In this document: one piece after another, positions 35,533-44,847 of the stretch
Position numbering within the stretch: position 1 is the stretch's first letter
How the letters are laid out: each line of letters starts with the position of its first letter
NCBI GenBank assembly: GCA_963169045.1
Contig: CAUJDF010000008.1
Coordinates: forward strand, 1 to 64,000
DNA from: Myxococcota bacterium
Lineage (GTDB): Bacteria > Myxococcota_A > Bradymonadia > UBA7976 > UBA1532
Direction: 5' to 3'
Length of the DNA stretch: 64,000 bases
Notes under the pieces: generated by a model
The model's database searches: none
Told to the model about the DNA's origin: nothing
What the model saw: only the letters and a program-made list of their open reading frames with translations
Position numbers and translations under genes: made by a program

Positions 35533-37946
35533 GGAGACGTCCGCGACATCGTGAAATGGAAGGTGGGGCCGCCGAGCAGGTCGGCGTGCTTCAGCTCGCG
35601 GCCGGCCACCGGCGCGCCGTCGCGGGTCAGCGCGTGCACGTAGCGGCGCTCGTGGTCGGCGCCCGGCGCCTCGATCTTCAGGACGGTGCCGTCGGGCGTG
35701 TCGACCTCGACGCGCGGGAACAGCGGCGTCGAGACGATGTAGCGGTCGGTGCCGGCGAGCGGGAACGCGCCGATGGCCGAGAACGTGAACCAGGTCGAGA
35801 GCGCGCCGCCGTCGTCGTTGCCGGGGATGCCGTCGGCCTCGTTCCAGTAGAGGCGCGTCTGGATCTCGCGCACCCAGTGGTCCTGGCGCGACGGCCGGTC
35901 GGTGAACGCGAAGAGGAAGGGCACGTGCAGGTCCACCTCGTTGCCGTGCCAGTAGTACGGGTCCGGCAGCGTGGTGCGGATGGGGCCCTCCTTGCCGAGG
36001 CCCGAGCGAGAGAACATCTCCTCGAGGATGGCGCCGAAGCCCTCCGCGCCGCCGTGCGCGTCGCGCAGGCCCTCGGGGTCGTGGGGCGCGTACATCCGCC
36101 AGTTCCAGGCGGTGCCCTCGCGGTACTCGTGGTCGTCGAAGCCGCGGGCGGGATCGCCGAGCTCGTCCCACGTGCCGTCCTCGTGGCGGGCCCGCAGGAA
36201 CTTCGTCTCGGGATCGAAGTGGTTGCGCCAGTTGAACGATCGCTGGCGATAGCGCGCCTCGTCGTCCGCGAGGCCCAGGTGCCCCGCCAGGTTCGCGAGC
36301 GCACCGTCGTCGTAGGCGAACTCGAGCGTGGTCGAGACGCTGGCGCCGGCGTGGCTGACGGGCACGTACCCGAGGCGCAGGTAGCTCTCGATGCCGCGGC
36401 GGCCGGAGTACGGGTGACCGGCCTCGGTGGGCGCGTCGGCCGTCGTCTTCAGCTCGGCGAAGGCCGCCCCGTAGTCGACGCCCTCGACGCCCTTGAGCGC
36501 GCTGTCGGCGAAGACGACGTCGGCGGAGGTGCCGAGCATGCCGTTGGTATAGCTGATCGCGGCCGGCCACTTCGGGATGTAGCCGCCATCACGTCCCATC
36601 GCCATCAGCGACTGCAGACAGTCGCGCTGCAGGTCGTGGTCCGTCAGCGCCAGCCACGGGTGCAGCGTGCGGAACGTGTCCCAGAGCGAGAGGTCGGTGT
36701 AGTAGGCGAAGCCGTCGATCGAGTGGACCTCGCCGTCGAGGCCGCGGTAGCGCCCGTCGACGTCGTCGAGCCGCGACGGCATGCGGTACGCGTTGTACAT
36801 CGCGGTGAAGAAGATCACGCGGTCGTCGGGCGTGCCGCCGGCGACGCGCACGCGGCGCAGCTTGTCGCGCCACGCGTCGCGCGCCGCCGCCGCCACCGTA
36901 TCGAAGTCGCGGCCCTCGAGCTCCTGCTCGCGGTTGGCGCGCGCGCCCTCGAGGTCGGTCATCGACACGCCGACGCGCATCGTGATCGGCGTGCCCGCGA
37001 CGTCGGCGAACTCGAGGATCGCCCCGCCCCTGCTCGTGCCTTCGGCGTGGGTCGTGTCGACCTGCAGCCCCTCGCCGTTCCAGACGTGGACCGCGGCGGC
37101 CGGCGGGTCCACCGTCGCCGAAAAGTGCAGGGTGAACGGGCGGGTACGGCCGGTGTACGCGCCCTTGTAGACGACGTGCCCCTCGAGAAGGCCGGGGGCG
37201 GCGTCGACGATGACCGCCTGGGCGTCGCCGAAGACCGAGGCGGCGACGTCGAACGCGAGGTAGCGCGGCCCGGCGTCGGCGAAGGTGTAGCGGTGCAGGC
37301 CGCCGCGCAGCGTCGCCGTCAGGTCCACCTGCACGTCGGGGTCGGTCAGCCGCACCTGGTAGCGGCCGGGCGAGGCGCGCTCCGACGACTTGTCCATCGG
37401 CGCCCAGCGCTCGTCGGGCGTGTCGCCCTCGATCGTAGCCAGCGGCAGGACGCGCAGGTTGCCGTAGTCGGCGACGCCGGTGCCGACGAAGTGCAGGTGG
37501 CTGAAGCCGCGCACGTCGGGGTAATCGAAGTGGTAGCCGCCGAAGAGGAACCAGGGGTGCGCCGATCCGCGCGTGCTGTCGGGGCCGAGCTTCACGAGGC
37601 CGTTGGGCAGCTGCGCGGCGGGGGTGAGCGCCGAGAAGCCGCCGGCGAGGCCGCCGGTGCCGATGAAGGCGTTCACCGCGTCGAGGGCCTCGTCGGGCGC
37701 GTTGACCGGCCCCGGATCGGGCGGCGGCGCCGCGTCGGGCTCGACGGCGGCGTCGGACGGCGCGCCGTCGGCGGCCGCGTCGGGGGCGCCGAGGTCGGGC
37801 GGCACCGCGTCGGGGGCGCCGAGATCGACGGCCACCGCCGCGTCGGGGGCCACGCCGAGGTCGGCCGCCGGGTCGTCGTCTCCACCGCCGCCCTCGCCGC
37901 ACCCGGCCAGCAGCAGCACCGCCACGCTTGCGCTCCACCGCCCCAT
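35529..37946 (-). CDS. GH92 family alpha-mannosidase-like lipoprotein
   Basis: Glycoside hydrolase of about 805 residues; lipobox LAGC, then a 65-residue Asp/Ala/Pro linker to the enzyme. GH92 enzymes are calcium-dependent exo-alpha-mannosidases. Family blocks are intact: NAFIGTGG, GFSHLHFVGTGVADYG, SLWDTFRTLHPWLAL, EVDLHVPFLFAF, GIPGNDDGGALSTWFTFSAIG. The acidic pair GNDDGG holds the catalytic and metal residues. Linkage preference cannot be told. Surface anchoring suggests scavenging of yeast or plant mannans or of prey glycans. GGAGGAGCGAC precedes the ATG, and TATCCT upstream is a likely -10. Confidence 0.92.
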   Translation of the reverse strand: MGRWSASVAVLLLAGCGEGGGGDDDPAADLGVAPDAAVAVDLGAPDAVPPDLGAPDAAADGAPSDAAVEPDAAPPPDPGPVNAPDEALDAVNAFIGTGGLAGGFSALTPAAQLPNGLVKLGPDSTRGSAHPWFLFGGYHFDYPDVRGFSHLHFVGTGVADYGNLRVLPLATIEGDTPDERWAPMDKSSERASPGRYQVRLTDPDVQVDLTATLRGGLHRYTFADAGPRYLAFDVAASVFGDAQAVIVDAAPGLLEGHVVYKGAYTGRTRPFTLHFSATVDPPAAAVHVWNGEGLQVDTTHAEGTSRGGAILEFADVAGTPITMRVGVSMTDLEGARANREQELEGRDFDTVAAAARDAWRDKLRRVRVAGGTPDDRVIFFTAMYNAYRMPSRLDDVDGRYRGLDGEVHSIDGFAYYTDLSLWDTFRTLHPWLALTDHDLQRDCLQSLMAMGRDGGYIPKWPAAISYTNGMLGTSADVVFADSALKGVEGVDYGAAFAELKTTADAPTEAGHPYSGRRGIESYLRLGYVPVSHAGASVSTTLEFAYDDGALANLAGHLGLADDEARYRQRSFNWRNHFDPETKFLRARHEDGTWDELGDPARGFDDHEYREGTAWNWRMYAPHDPEGLRDAHGGAEGFGAILEEMFSRSGLGKEGPIRTTLPDPYYWHGNEVDLHVPFLFAFTDRPSRQDHWVREIQTRLYWNEADGIPGNDDGGALSTWFTFSAIGAFPLAGTDRYIVSTPLFPRVEVDTPDGTVLKIEAPGADHERRYVHALTRDGAPVAGRELKHADLLGGPTFHFTMSRTSP

Positions 37947-37986
37947 GTCGCTCCTCCGCGGCGCGGAGGATAGCGCAGTTGCGGGA

Positions 37987-39342
37987 TCAGCCGCTGCGAT
38001 CGACGGGCGCGAAGAGCCGCTCGATCTCTTCGAAGAGGCCGGACCACGTCCACACGTAGGCCCGTGCGCCCAGGCGCGTCGCGGCGTGCTTGCGGCGCTC
38101 GGCGCCGTTCGGCTCGGAGAACACGATCACCGGCGCGCGCAGGTCGCGGTGGCGCATCTCCTCGAGCAGGCGCTCCGCGTTCGCGCAGCGGCCGCCACCC
38201 TGGCGGGACATGGCCGCGCCCTCGCCCCAGTGGGTGACGACGAGATCGTGGCCGCCGGGCGCCGACTCGAGCGCGGCGACGGCCTCGTCGACGGTCGTGA
38301 CGCGGTCGAAGCGGCAGGGCTCGCCGCCGCCCTCGCGCGCGGCCTCGTCGAGGAAGCTCGTGCCGTAGTCGTGATTGCGCGGCAGCGGGTCGAGCCAGAG
38401 GAGGCGCCGCCCGGCGATCAGCGCGCCGAGGATGCGCGCCGGGCTCGTCTGCGCGTGCAGCGCCTCGAGCCACGCGTCGAAGCCGGCGAAGTCGCGCCCG
38501 CCCCGGCTGTCGTAGGTCAGCAGCTCCATGCCCTCGTGGTCCCGGTAGAACTGCGCGGCGTCGGCGTCGACGTCGTTGATCACCGCGTAGGCCACCGGCC
38601 GGTCGCCCGGATCGTGCCCGATCAGCGCCAGCAGCTCGGAGCGCAGCTCCCCGAAGTACGCGTCCGTAAAGGAGAATCCGAGGTAGAGCACCGTGTGCCG
38701 CGCGAAGAGCGCCCGCAGGAAGTTCAGGTAGCCCGGGTCGCGGTAGAGGCGGTCGCGGTAGTCGCGGCGGCAGAAGACGAGCGACTCGTGGTGGCCGTGG
38801 GCCACGTCGCCGTGCAGCTTGAGCACGGTGGGCCCCGCGTCGCCGTCGGCGCGCCAGTAGCGCTCCTCGTGCCAGCGGGACCGCTGCGGGCGCAGCAGCT
38901 CGCGGTAGGCGCGCGGCCCCGGGAGGATACCCGGCAGCAGCTCGTCGAAGTTCGTGGTGACGACCGCCGCGAAGGGCGTGCCGCGCAGCCAGCGGAGACG
39001 GTCCTCGGCGCGGCGGCGCTGCTCGGCGTCGAGCGCCTCGAGCGGGCGGCCGATGAGGCCGCGCAGCGCCGCCATGAAGCGGTCGGGCTCGACGGCGTCG
39101 CGGATGATCTGCGCGGCGACCTCGCGCTCGAAGTGGCGCGTGTGGCCGGCCTGCACGATGCGCTCGACGCGCTCGGCGACGTCGCTCGGCGCGACTTCGC
39201 GGGCGAGCCGCAAGAGCAGCTCGCGCCAGTCGGGCAGCGCGCAGGCCGAGAAGCCCGCGCCCACGAAGGCCACGCAGTTGCCGGCCGTCACCTCGGTCAC
39301 GAGGCGCTCCGGCAGGACGGGGCGCCAGGCTTGTCGCGACAT
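37987..39342 (-). CDS. SIR2-like protein with receiver-like C-terminal domain
   Basis: A 451-residue protein. Residues 1-290 form a SIR2-type NAD-binding domain: VAFVGAGFSACALPDW (GAGFS at 28-32), VVTTNFDELL (Asn131, Asp133) and VLKLHGD (His177), the residues of the NAD hydrolase/deacetylase site. The group with LYLGFSFTD is the SIR2_2 type common in antiphage systems. From about residue 305, RRLLWLDPLPRNHDYG, HDLVVTHWGEGA, APVIVFSEPNGAERRK and GARAYVWTWSGLF read like a response-regulator receiver fold, with an Asp at the end of strand 1 but no certain phospho-acceptor. Function as an NAD-depleting defence effector is inference. It begins 17 bases after a small secreted protein gene. Confidence 0.8.
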   Translation of the reverse strand: MSRQAWRPVLPERLVTEVTAGNCVAFVGAGFSACALPDWRELLLRLAREVAPSDVAERVERIVQAGHTRHFEREVAAQIIRDAVEPDRFMAALRGLIGRPLEALDAEQRRRAEDRLRWLRGTPFAAVVTTNFDELLPGILPGPRAYRELLRPQRSRWHEERYWRADGDAGPTVLKLHGDVAHGHHESLVFCRRDYRDRLYRDPGYLNFLRALFARHTVLYLGFSFTDAYFGELRSELLALIGHDPGDRPVAYAVINDVDADAAQFYRDHEGMELLTYDSRGGRDFAGFDAWLEALHAQTSPARILGALIAGRRLLWLDPLPRNHDYGTSFLDEAAREGGGEPCRFDRVTTVDEAVAALESAPGGHDLVVTHWGEGAAMSRQGGGRCANAERLLEEMRHRDLRAPVIVFSEPNGAERRKHAATRLGARAYVWTWSGLFEEIERLFAPVDRSG

Positions 39343-39359
39343 GCGCCCTCGAACGCTCC

Positions 39360-39608
39360 CTAGTACTCGACGTCTTCCTCGAGGACGCGGTCGCCGTCGT
39401 CGACGGGGAGATCGTCGGCATCGGGGTCGTCGAGCGGGACGGACGGGGGCGCGGGCGGCTTCGACGCGGGCTTCTTTTCGGGCGCGGGCCCGGACGCGGG
39501 CGCAGGTGGCGCGGACGGCGCCGGCGGCGCGGACGGCGGCGCCTGCTGGGCCGACGCGGCGGCGGCGAGCGCAACGCCGAGCAGCACGGGGACCATGGAT
39601 CGGAACAT
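39360..39608 (-). CDS. Small secreted Pro/Ala-rich protein
   Basis: An 82-residue protein with a signal peptide (MFRSMVPVLLGVALAAAASA, then QQ). The mature part is Pro/Ala/Ser-rich with a Lys segment (EKKPASKPP) and an acidic tail ending DGDRVLEEDVEY. It is probably disordered; no family is recognised. GAAGGATT precedes the start, and TTATCC upstream on this strand is a possible -10. The downstream SIR2 gene could be cotranscribed. Confidence 0.6.
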   Translation of the reverse strand: MFRSMVPVLLGVALAAAASAQQAPPSAPPAPSAPPAPASGPAPEKKPASKPPAPPSVPLDDPDADDLPVDDGDRVLEEDVEY

Positions 39609-39696
39609 CGCGGAATCCTTCGGGACGGGGCGCCGGGCAGGATAACACGGCGGCGCGTGCATCCGGGCGTGCGCCGCGCGTACGATGTCGCCACGC

Positions 39697-40767
39697 ATGT
39701 CGCCGCGGAACCTCGCCCGCATCGCCGTCTCATGGGTCCTGCTCGCGGGCGCCGCGCTCGCGGCCGCGCCCGAGGGCGCCGACGCGCCGTCGGGGCCGGG
39801 TCCGGTGCCCGACTTCGCGCCGGTGGCGGCCATCACCACCCACGCGAGCCTCGCCGAGCTGGTGCCCGAGCTGCCTCGGACGCTGTCGGCGCTCCTCGGC
39901 CCGCGGCACGCCGTGGCCGCCGCGTCGGGCGACGACACCACCCTGCTGTGGATGCGCGACTACCAGCCGTTGTATGTGCGCCGCGCCGACGGTTCGCTCG
40001 CCGCGCTGCGCTCTCTGTCGCCGAACCCCAACCGCATGCGCCCGACCACCGCCGGCGAGCGCGTCCTGCCGCTGCTGCACGAGAACGGCAACCTCGTCTC
40101 CACCGGCCGCACGGTCTTCGTCACCGACCGGCTGCTCGAGGACAACGCGCGGCCCCTCCCCGAGCTCGCCGCCCGGGGCTACCGGCCGCGTAAACCAGCG
40201 GAAGTGCTGAAGATTCTCGCGCGCGCCGTCGGGCGTCCCCTCCGCGACGTCGTCGTGCTGCCGCCGCTGCCGCGCGAGGCGACCGGGCACGTGGACCTCT
40301 ACCTGATGGCGCTGGGGCCGAAGACGCTCCTGGTGCCCGAGGTACGCGACGAGGCGATCGCGCTGCTCGGCGACGAGGAGGAAGAGGCGCTCGCGCTCGA
40401 CGTGCGCAACTTCCTCGACGATCAGGCCGCCCGCCTGACGAAGCGGGGCTTCACCGTGCGCCGGCTGCCGATGATGCCGCCGCTGCTGATGCCGAGCGTC
40501 GAGGCCGACGCCGACGAGCGCGACATGGTCGTCTACTCGCCGACGAACGCCGTGCTCGTCCGCACCGCCGACGTCGCCGCCGTGGTGCTGCCGTCCTTCG
40601 ACGCCCCGGACCGCGCCGAGCCCTGGCGCGCGCTCATCCGCGAGTACGAGCGGACGTGGGCCGAGTTCTTCCGCGAGCGCGGCTGGGCGCCCCGCTTCGT
40701 CGACGCCACGCTGCTCGGGCGCTACCTGGGCCTGTTCCGCTGCGTCACGGCGATGGTCCCGCGCTGA
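39697..40767 (+). CDS. Secreted agmatine/peptidyl-arginine deiminase-like protein
   Basis: Exported protein of 356 residues with a signal peptide ending around ALAA. It belongs to the guanidine-modifying fold: LLWMRDYQPLYV (WxRD), LHENGNLVS (GGN-like, here ENGN), ATGHVDLYLM (GHxD) and, near the C-terminus, LFRCVTAMVP with the nucleophilic Cys, matching agmatine deiminase and bacterial PAD. Substrate could be free agmatine/arginine or peptide arginine. The start at 39697 is favoured because a -10-like TACGAT lies just upstream; an ATG at 39685 is the alternative. Confidence 0.8.
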   Translation: MSPRNLARIAVSWVLLAGAALAAAPEGADAPSGPGPVPDFAPVAAITTHASLAELVPELPRTLSALLGPRHAVAAASGDDTTLLWMRDYQPLYVRRADGSLAALRSLSPNPNRMRPTTAGERVLPLLHENGNLVSTGRTVFVTDRLLEDNARPLPELAARGYRPRKPAEVLKILARAVGRPLRDVVVLPPLPREATGHVDLYLMALGPKTLLVPEVRDEAIALLGDEEEEALALDVRNFLDDQAARLTKRGFTVRRLPMMPPLLMPSVEADADERDMVVYSPTNAVLVRTADVAAVVLPSFDAPDRAEPWRALIREYERTWAEFFRERGWAPRFVDATLLGRYLGLFRCVTAMVPR

Positions 40768-40779
40768 GAGGTCGGATCG

Positions 40780-42738
40780 ATGGCGAGCCCCCTGGCCGAG
40801 CAGACTCTCGATGAGCTCCGCAGACTGCTGGAGCTCGAGCGCGACGAGGAGATCGCGCGCCACGGCGCGCTGCTGCGCGAGCGCGGCCTCCAGGCCTTCC
40901 TCGACGCCGGCCTCGCGCTGCGCGACCTCGTGGGGCGCGACGAGGGCCACGGCCTCGGTGGCCGCGCGCTCGTCTCGTTCCGCCACAAGCGCGAGGGGGC
41001 GCCGCTCGGCGACACGCGGCTCGGCGTCGGCGACATCGTGCGCGTGGCGTGGATCGACCGCGGCGCCACCGTCGAGGGCCCCGCCGGCACCATCGCCGAG
41101 CGCAGCGCCGAGCGCGTGCTCGTGGCCTTCGACGATCCGCCCCCCGATCCCGTCCTGAACGACCGCGTCGCGCTCGTCCAGGCGCCGGACCAGGTCACTT
41201 TCCGCCGTCAGGTCGAGGGGTTGCGCACCTTCGGCCAGGCGAAGAGCCGCACGCGCGTCGGCCGCCTGCGCGAGCTGCTGTTCGGCGAGGGGCAGGGCGA
41301 TCCGCGGTTCGAGCCGGAGGTGCCCGAGGTCGACTTCCTCGACGCGCACCTCAACGACTCGCAGCGGCACGCGGTGCGGCGCGTGCTGGCCGCGCGCGAC
41401 CTGGCGCTCGTGCACGGGCCGCCGGGCACCGGCAAGACGACGGCGCTCGTGGAGGTGCTGCGCCAGGCGCGCCGGCGCGACGGCCGCGTCCTGCTCGTCG
41501 CCGCCAGCAACACCGCCGTCGACAACGTCGTCGAGCGTCTGCTCGCCCAAGGCGAGCCCGTCCTGCGCGTCGGCCACCCCGCGCGCGTCACCCCCGCCCT
41601 GCGCCACGCCACCCTCGACCTCGTGGTGCAGGAGGACGAGACCTACCAGCTCTCGCGCACGTTCCTGGGCGCCGCCCGCCGCCTGATGATGGCCCGCGAC
41701 CACCTCGACGAGCGCGTCCGGCGCGGCCGCCTGCACCCCGCCGACGCGCGCGACGAGCGCCGCGGCCTCGGCCGCGAGATCGGCCGCCTGCTCGCCGACA
41801 CCAAGCGCATGGAGAAGCAGGCCGTCGAGCACATCCTCGACCGCGCCCGCATCGTCTGCACGACGCTGACGGGCGCCGGCTCGACGCTGCTGGACGAGCG
41901 CACCTTCGACTGGATCGTCGTCGACGAGGCGACGCAGGCCACGGCGCCGGCGGTGATCCTCGCGCTGCTGCACGCGAACGAGGAGGCGCGCCTCGTGCTC
42001 GCCGGCGACCACCACCAGCTGCCGCCGACCATCCTCAGCCTCGACGCGCAGCGCCAGGGGCTCGGCGTCACCCTGTTCGAGCGCGCCGTCGCGCAGTGGG
42101 GCGACCGCGTGCGCAGCCTGCTCGAGATCCAGTACCGCATGCACGCCGCGATCATGGATTTCCCCTCGATGCACTTCTACGAGGGGCGCCTGCACGCGTC
42201 TCCATCGGTGGCGGGGCACCTGCTGCGCGATCTCGAGGGCGTAAAGGACGTGCCGCTGACGTCGACGCCGCTCGAGTGGATCGACACGGCGGGCATGGGC
42301 TTCTCCGAGGAGCGCGGCGCCGACGGAGAGAGCGTGGCCAACCCGGAGGAGGCCGCGCTCGTCTCGCGGCTGGTCCGCGACCTGATCGACGCGGGCCTCA
42401 CCGGACCGCAGATGGCCGTGATCGCGCCGTATTCGGCGCAGGTGCGCCTGCTGCGGGACCTGCTGCGGGGCGTCGACGGCATCGAGGTGGGCACCGTCGA
42501 CGGCTTTCAGGGCCGTGAGAAAGAGGCCGTCGTCGTCTCGATGGTGCGGTCGAACGACGTGGGCGAGGTCGGCTTCCTCGCGGACGTGCGCCGCATGAAC
42601 GTGGCCTGGACGCGGGCGCGCCGGAAGCTGCTCGTCGTGGGCGACACGGGCACGCTGTGCGCGCTCGAGTTCTACCGCGAGATGCTGGCGTACGTGGAGA
42701 TGGCGGGCGTGTACCGGACCGCCTGGGAGCTGCAGTAG
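40780..42738 (+). CDS. SF1B helicase, IGHMBP2/SMUBP-2-like
   Basis: DNA/RNA helicase of 652 residues. After an N-terminal OB/beta-barrel-like part (residues 60-150), helicase motifs follow in order: GPPGTGKTTALVE (I), AASNTAVDNVVERL (Ia), WIVVDEATQATAPA (II), LAGDHHQLPPT (III), LEIQYRMH (IV), VGTVDGFQGREKEAVVVSMVRSN in parts (V) and MNVAWTRARRKLLVVGD (VI). The QYRMH and DGFQGRE elements are diagnostic of the Upf1/IGHMBP2 branch. The substrate is unknown; bacterial members act in nucleic-acid maintenance. It begins 12 bases after the deiminase gene and may be cotranscribed. Convergent with hutH across four bases. Confidence 0.92.
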   Translation: MASPLAEQTLDELRRLLELERDEEIARHGALLRERGLQAFLDAGLALRDLVGRDEGHGLGGRALVSFRHKREGAPLGDTRLGVGDIVRVAWIDRGATVEGPAGTIAERSAERVLVAFDDPPPDPVLNDRVALVQAPDQVTFRRQVEGLRTFGQAKSRTRVGRLRELLFGEGQGDPRFEPEVPEVDFLDAHLNDSQRHAVRRVLAARDLALVHGPPGTGKTTALVEVLRQARRRDGRVLLVAASNTAVDNVVERLLAQGEPVLRVGHPARVTPALRHATLDLVVQEDETYQLSRTFLGAARRLMMARDHLDERVRRGRLHPADARDERRGLGREIGRLLADTKRMEKQAVEHILDRARIVCTTLTGAGSTLLDERTFDWIVVDEATQATAPAVILALLHANEEARLVLAGDHHQLPPTILSLDAQRQGLGVTLFERAVAQWGDRVRSLLEIQYRMHAAIMDFPSMHFYEGRLHASPSVAGHLLRDLEGVKDVPLTSTPLEWIDTAGMGFSEERGADGESVANPEEAALVSRLVRDLIDAGLTGPQMAVIAPYSAQVRLLRDLLRGVDGIEVGTVDGFQGREKEAVVVSMVRSNDVGEVGFLADVRRMNVAWTRARRKLLVVGDTGTLCALEFYREMLAYVEMAGVYRTAWELQ

Positions 42739-42742
42739 GCGG

Positions 42743-44791
42743 TCACTCGGGCGGCAGCAGGCAGGCCCGCAGCGCCGGCGAATCCAGCAGGCCCTCCACC
42801 CGCGCCATGATCGGCGCCATCACGGCGTCCTCCTCGAGCGGATGCACACCGCCCGCCTCGAGCGCGTCGACGAACCGGCGCAGCATCGTCCCCGGCCGCA
42901 GCGGCCGCCGGAAGTGCAGGCCCTGGAACGCGGACAGCACCTCGATCGCCACCACGCGCCGCACGTTCGTCACCACCAGCGCGGCCTTGCGCGAGGCGAT
43001 GCTCCCCATGCTGTTGTGGTCCTCGGAGTTCGCGCACGTGGGGATCGAGTCGACGCTCGCCGGGTGGCACAGCACCTTGTTCTCGGACACCAGCGCCGCC
43101 GCCGTGTACTGCGGGATCATGAAGCCGGAGTTGAGGCCCGTCGCTTCGATCAGGAAGCCCGGCAGCCCGCGCGACACGGCCTCGTCGACGAGGTGCGCCA
43201 CGCGCCGCTCCGAGATCGAACCGATCTCGGCCATCGCGATCGCCAGGTAGTCCATGCCGATGGCGATCGGCTCGCCGTGGAAGTTGCCGCCGCCGAGCAC
43301 GCCGCGCGCGACCTCGTCCCACGCCTCGGTCGCGAGCCACGCCCGGTACGACGCGAGATCCATGGGGCCCGGCGGATCCGGCGGAAACAGCAGCGGATTG
43401 TCGGTCGCGGCGTTGATCTCCACCTCGATGACCGAGACCACGTGCTCGACGGCGCGCCACGCGCACGCCGCCACCTGCGGGAAGCAGCGGATCGAGTAGT
43501 CGTCCTGCACGAGCGGGGCGCGCGGCACCGCCTCGCGCAGGTGCGCCAGCGCGCGGACGAGCGCCTCCTCGACCTTGGCGCGCGCCGGCGTGTCCGGGAA
43601 GTCGGGCGCCTGCACGGCGCGCAGGCACGACGACGCGTCGCGGCGGACCGCCGCCAGGTGCGCGTCGCCCCACGCGATCTGCTCGCGGGGCGTCAGCGCC
43701 GACAGCCGCGCGATCTCGGCCTCGTCCGGGAAGAGGTGCGGCAGGCGCGCGTCGAGCTCGGACACCTTGCGCCGCAGCTCGAGGGTGGCCTCGGACGTGC
43801 CCTGCGCCTCGGCGACCTCCTCGAGGTGGTCGAGCGCCGCGTCGAGGTCGTGCCGCGCGCGCAGCACGTACCCCGAGTTCAGGTAGAGGCCGAGGATCTC
43901 GCTGCCGCCCACGTACCGGGCGACGCGACGCGCGCACGCGGCCTGCCCCGGCAGGTCGCGGACCGCGTGCAGGCGCGGGTCGTACGCGTCGAGCACGCCG
44001 CGGTTCGCCTCGAGCGAGAGCGAAGCCGCCAACTCCGCGTAACGCAAGGTGATCCAGGCGTCGTGAAGCGTCAGGCAGGCCTGCCCGGTCATGAACTGCG
44101 TGCCGTTGTTCGCCGCGAGGCCCTCCTTGGCCTGCAGCCGGACCGGGCGGAACGCGCGCCAGCCCTGCGCGGCGGCGACCGCGTCGAGGTCTTCCGGCGC
44201 GGGGAACGCCACGAAGTCGCCGTCGCGCGGGTCCGCGACGCAGGCCGCCGCCGGGCCCCGGCGTTCGTAGAACCGCGCCTGCGGGTGCCCCATGAGCAGC
44301 AGCGCCACGTGCGAGAGCGGGGCGAGGTCGCCGCTGCAGCCGACGGAGCCCTGCTCCGGCACGTGCGGGTAGACGTCGTCGTTGAGCATGTCGACGAAGA
44401 CCTGCACCACCTCGGGCCGGATGCCGGAGTTGCCGCGGCACAGCGTGTTGGCGCGCAGCAGGATGGCGGCGCGCACCACGTCCTCGGCGAACGGGCGCCC
44501 CACGCCGGCGGCGTGGCTGACGATGAGGTTCTCCTGCAGCCTCTCGGTGCGGCTGGGGTCGATGGCGACGTCGCGCAGCTTCCCGAAGCCCGTGGTGAGG
44601 CCGTAGACCTTCTCGCCGCGCTCGACGAGGAGCTCGACCATCTGGCGGCAGCGCGCCATGCGCTCCACCGCCTCGGGCGCGATGGCGACGCGGCGGCGGT
44701 GGCGGGCGACGGCCACGACGTCGGGGATGGCGAGCGAGCGGCCGTCGAGGACGAGCGGCGCGTCCGTCGCGGTGGGGGTCAGATCCAGCAT
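42743..44791 (-). CDS. hutH: Histidine ammonia-lyase, long form with CSG cofactor triad
   Basis: Removes ammonia from histidine to give urocanate. At 682 residues it is far longer than the usual 500-510. Signature segments are present: LIVSHAAGVG (Ser-His pair that selects histidine), GSVGCSGDLAPLSH, QDDYSIRCFPQV, EINAATDNPLLF, NFHGEPIAI, SEDHNSMGS. The MIO-forming triad is Cys152-Ser153-Gly154 rather than Ala-Ser-Gly. An extra 120-140 residues, mostly helical and charged, sit between the VGGSEI region and the QDDYS block (about 43515-43905). The start at 44791 was chosen for its closeness to the fold; a longer start at 44827 would overlap hisZ's promoter. Other hut genes are absent from the window. 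Confidence 0.92.
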   Translation of the reverse strand: MLDLTPTATDAPLVLDGRSLAIPDVVAVARHRRRVAIAPEAVERMARCRQMVELLVERGEKVYGLTTGFGKLRDVAIDPSRTERLQENLIVSHAAGVGRPFAEDVVRAAILLRANTLCRGNSGIRPEVVQVFVDMLNDDVYPHVPEQGSVGCSGDLAPLSHVALLLMGHPQARFYERRGPAAACVADPRDGDFVAFPAPEDLDAVAAAQGWRAFRPVRLQAKEGLAANNGTQFMTGQACLTLHDAWITLRYAELAASLSLEANRGVLDAYDPRLHAVRDLPGQAACARRVARYVGGSEILGLYLNSGYVLRARHDLDAALDHLEEVAEAQGTSEATLELRRKVSELDARLPHLFPDEAEIARLSALTPREQIAWGDAHLAAVRRDASSCLRAVQAPDFPDTPARAKVEEALVRALAHLREAVPRAPLVQDDYSIRCFPQVAACAWRAVEHVVSVIEVEINAATDNPLLFPPDPPGPMDLASYRAWLATEAWDEVARGVLGGGNFHGEPIAIGMDYLAIAMAEIGSISERRVAHLVDEAVSRGLPGFLIEATGLNSGFMIPQYTAAALVSENKVLCHPASVDSIPTCANSEDHNSMGSIASRKAALVVTNVRRVVAIEVLSAFQGLHFRRPLRPGTMLRRFVDALEAGGVHPLEEDAVMAPIMARVEGLLDSPALRACLLPPE

Positions 44792-44847
44792 GCGGGTCAC
44801 CGGGCGTTTCTGCCTTTCGGGACGCACATGTACTAGACTCGCGCGCC

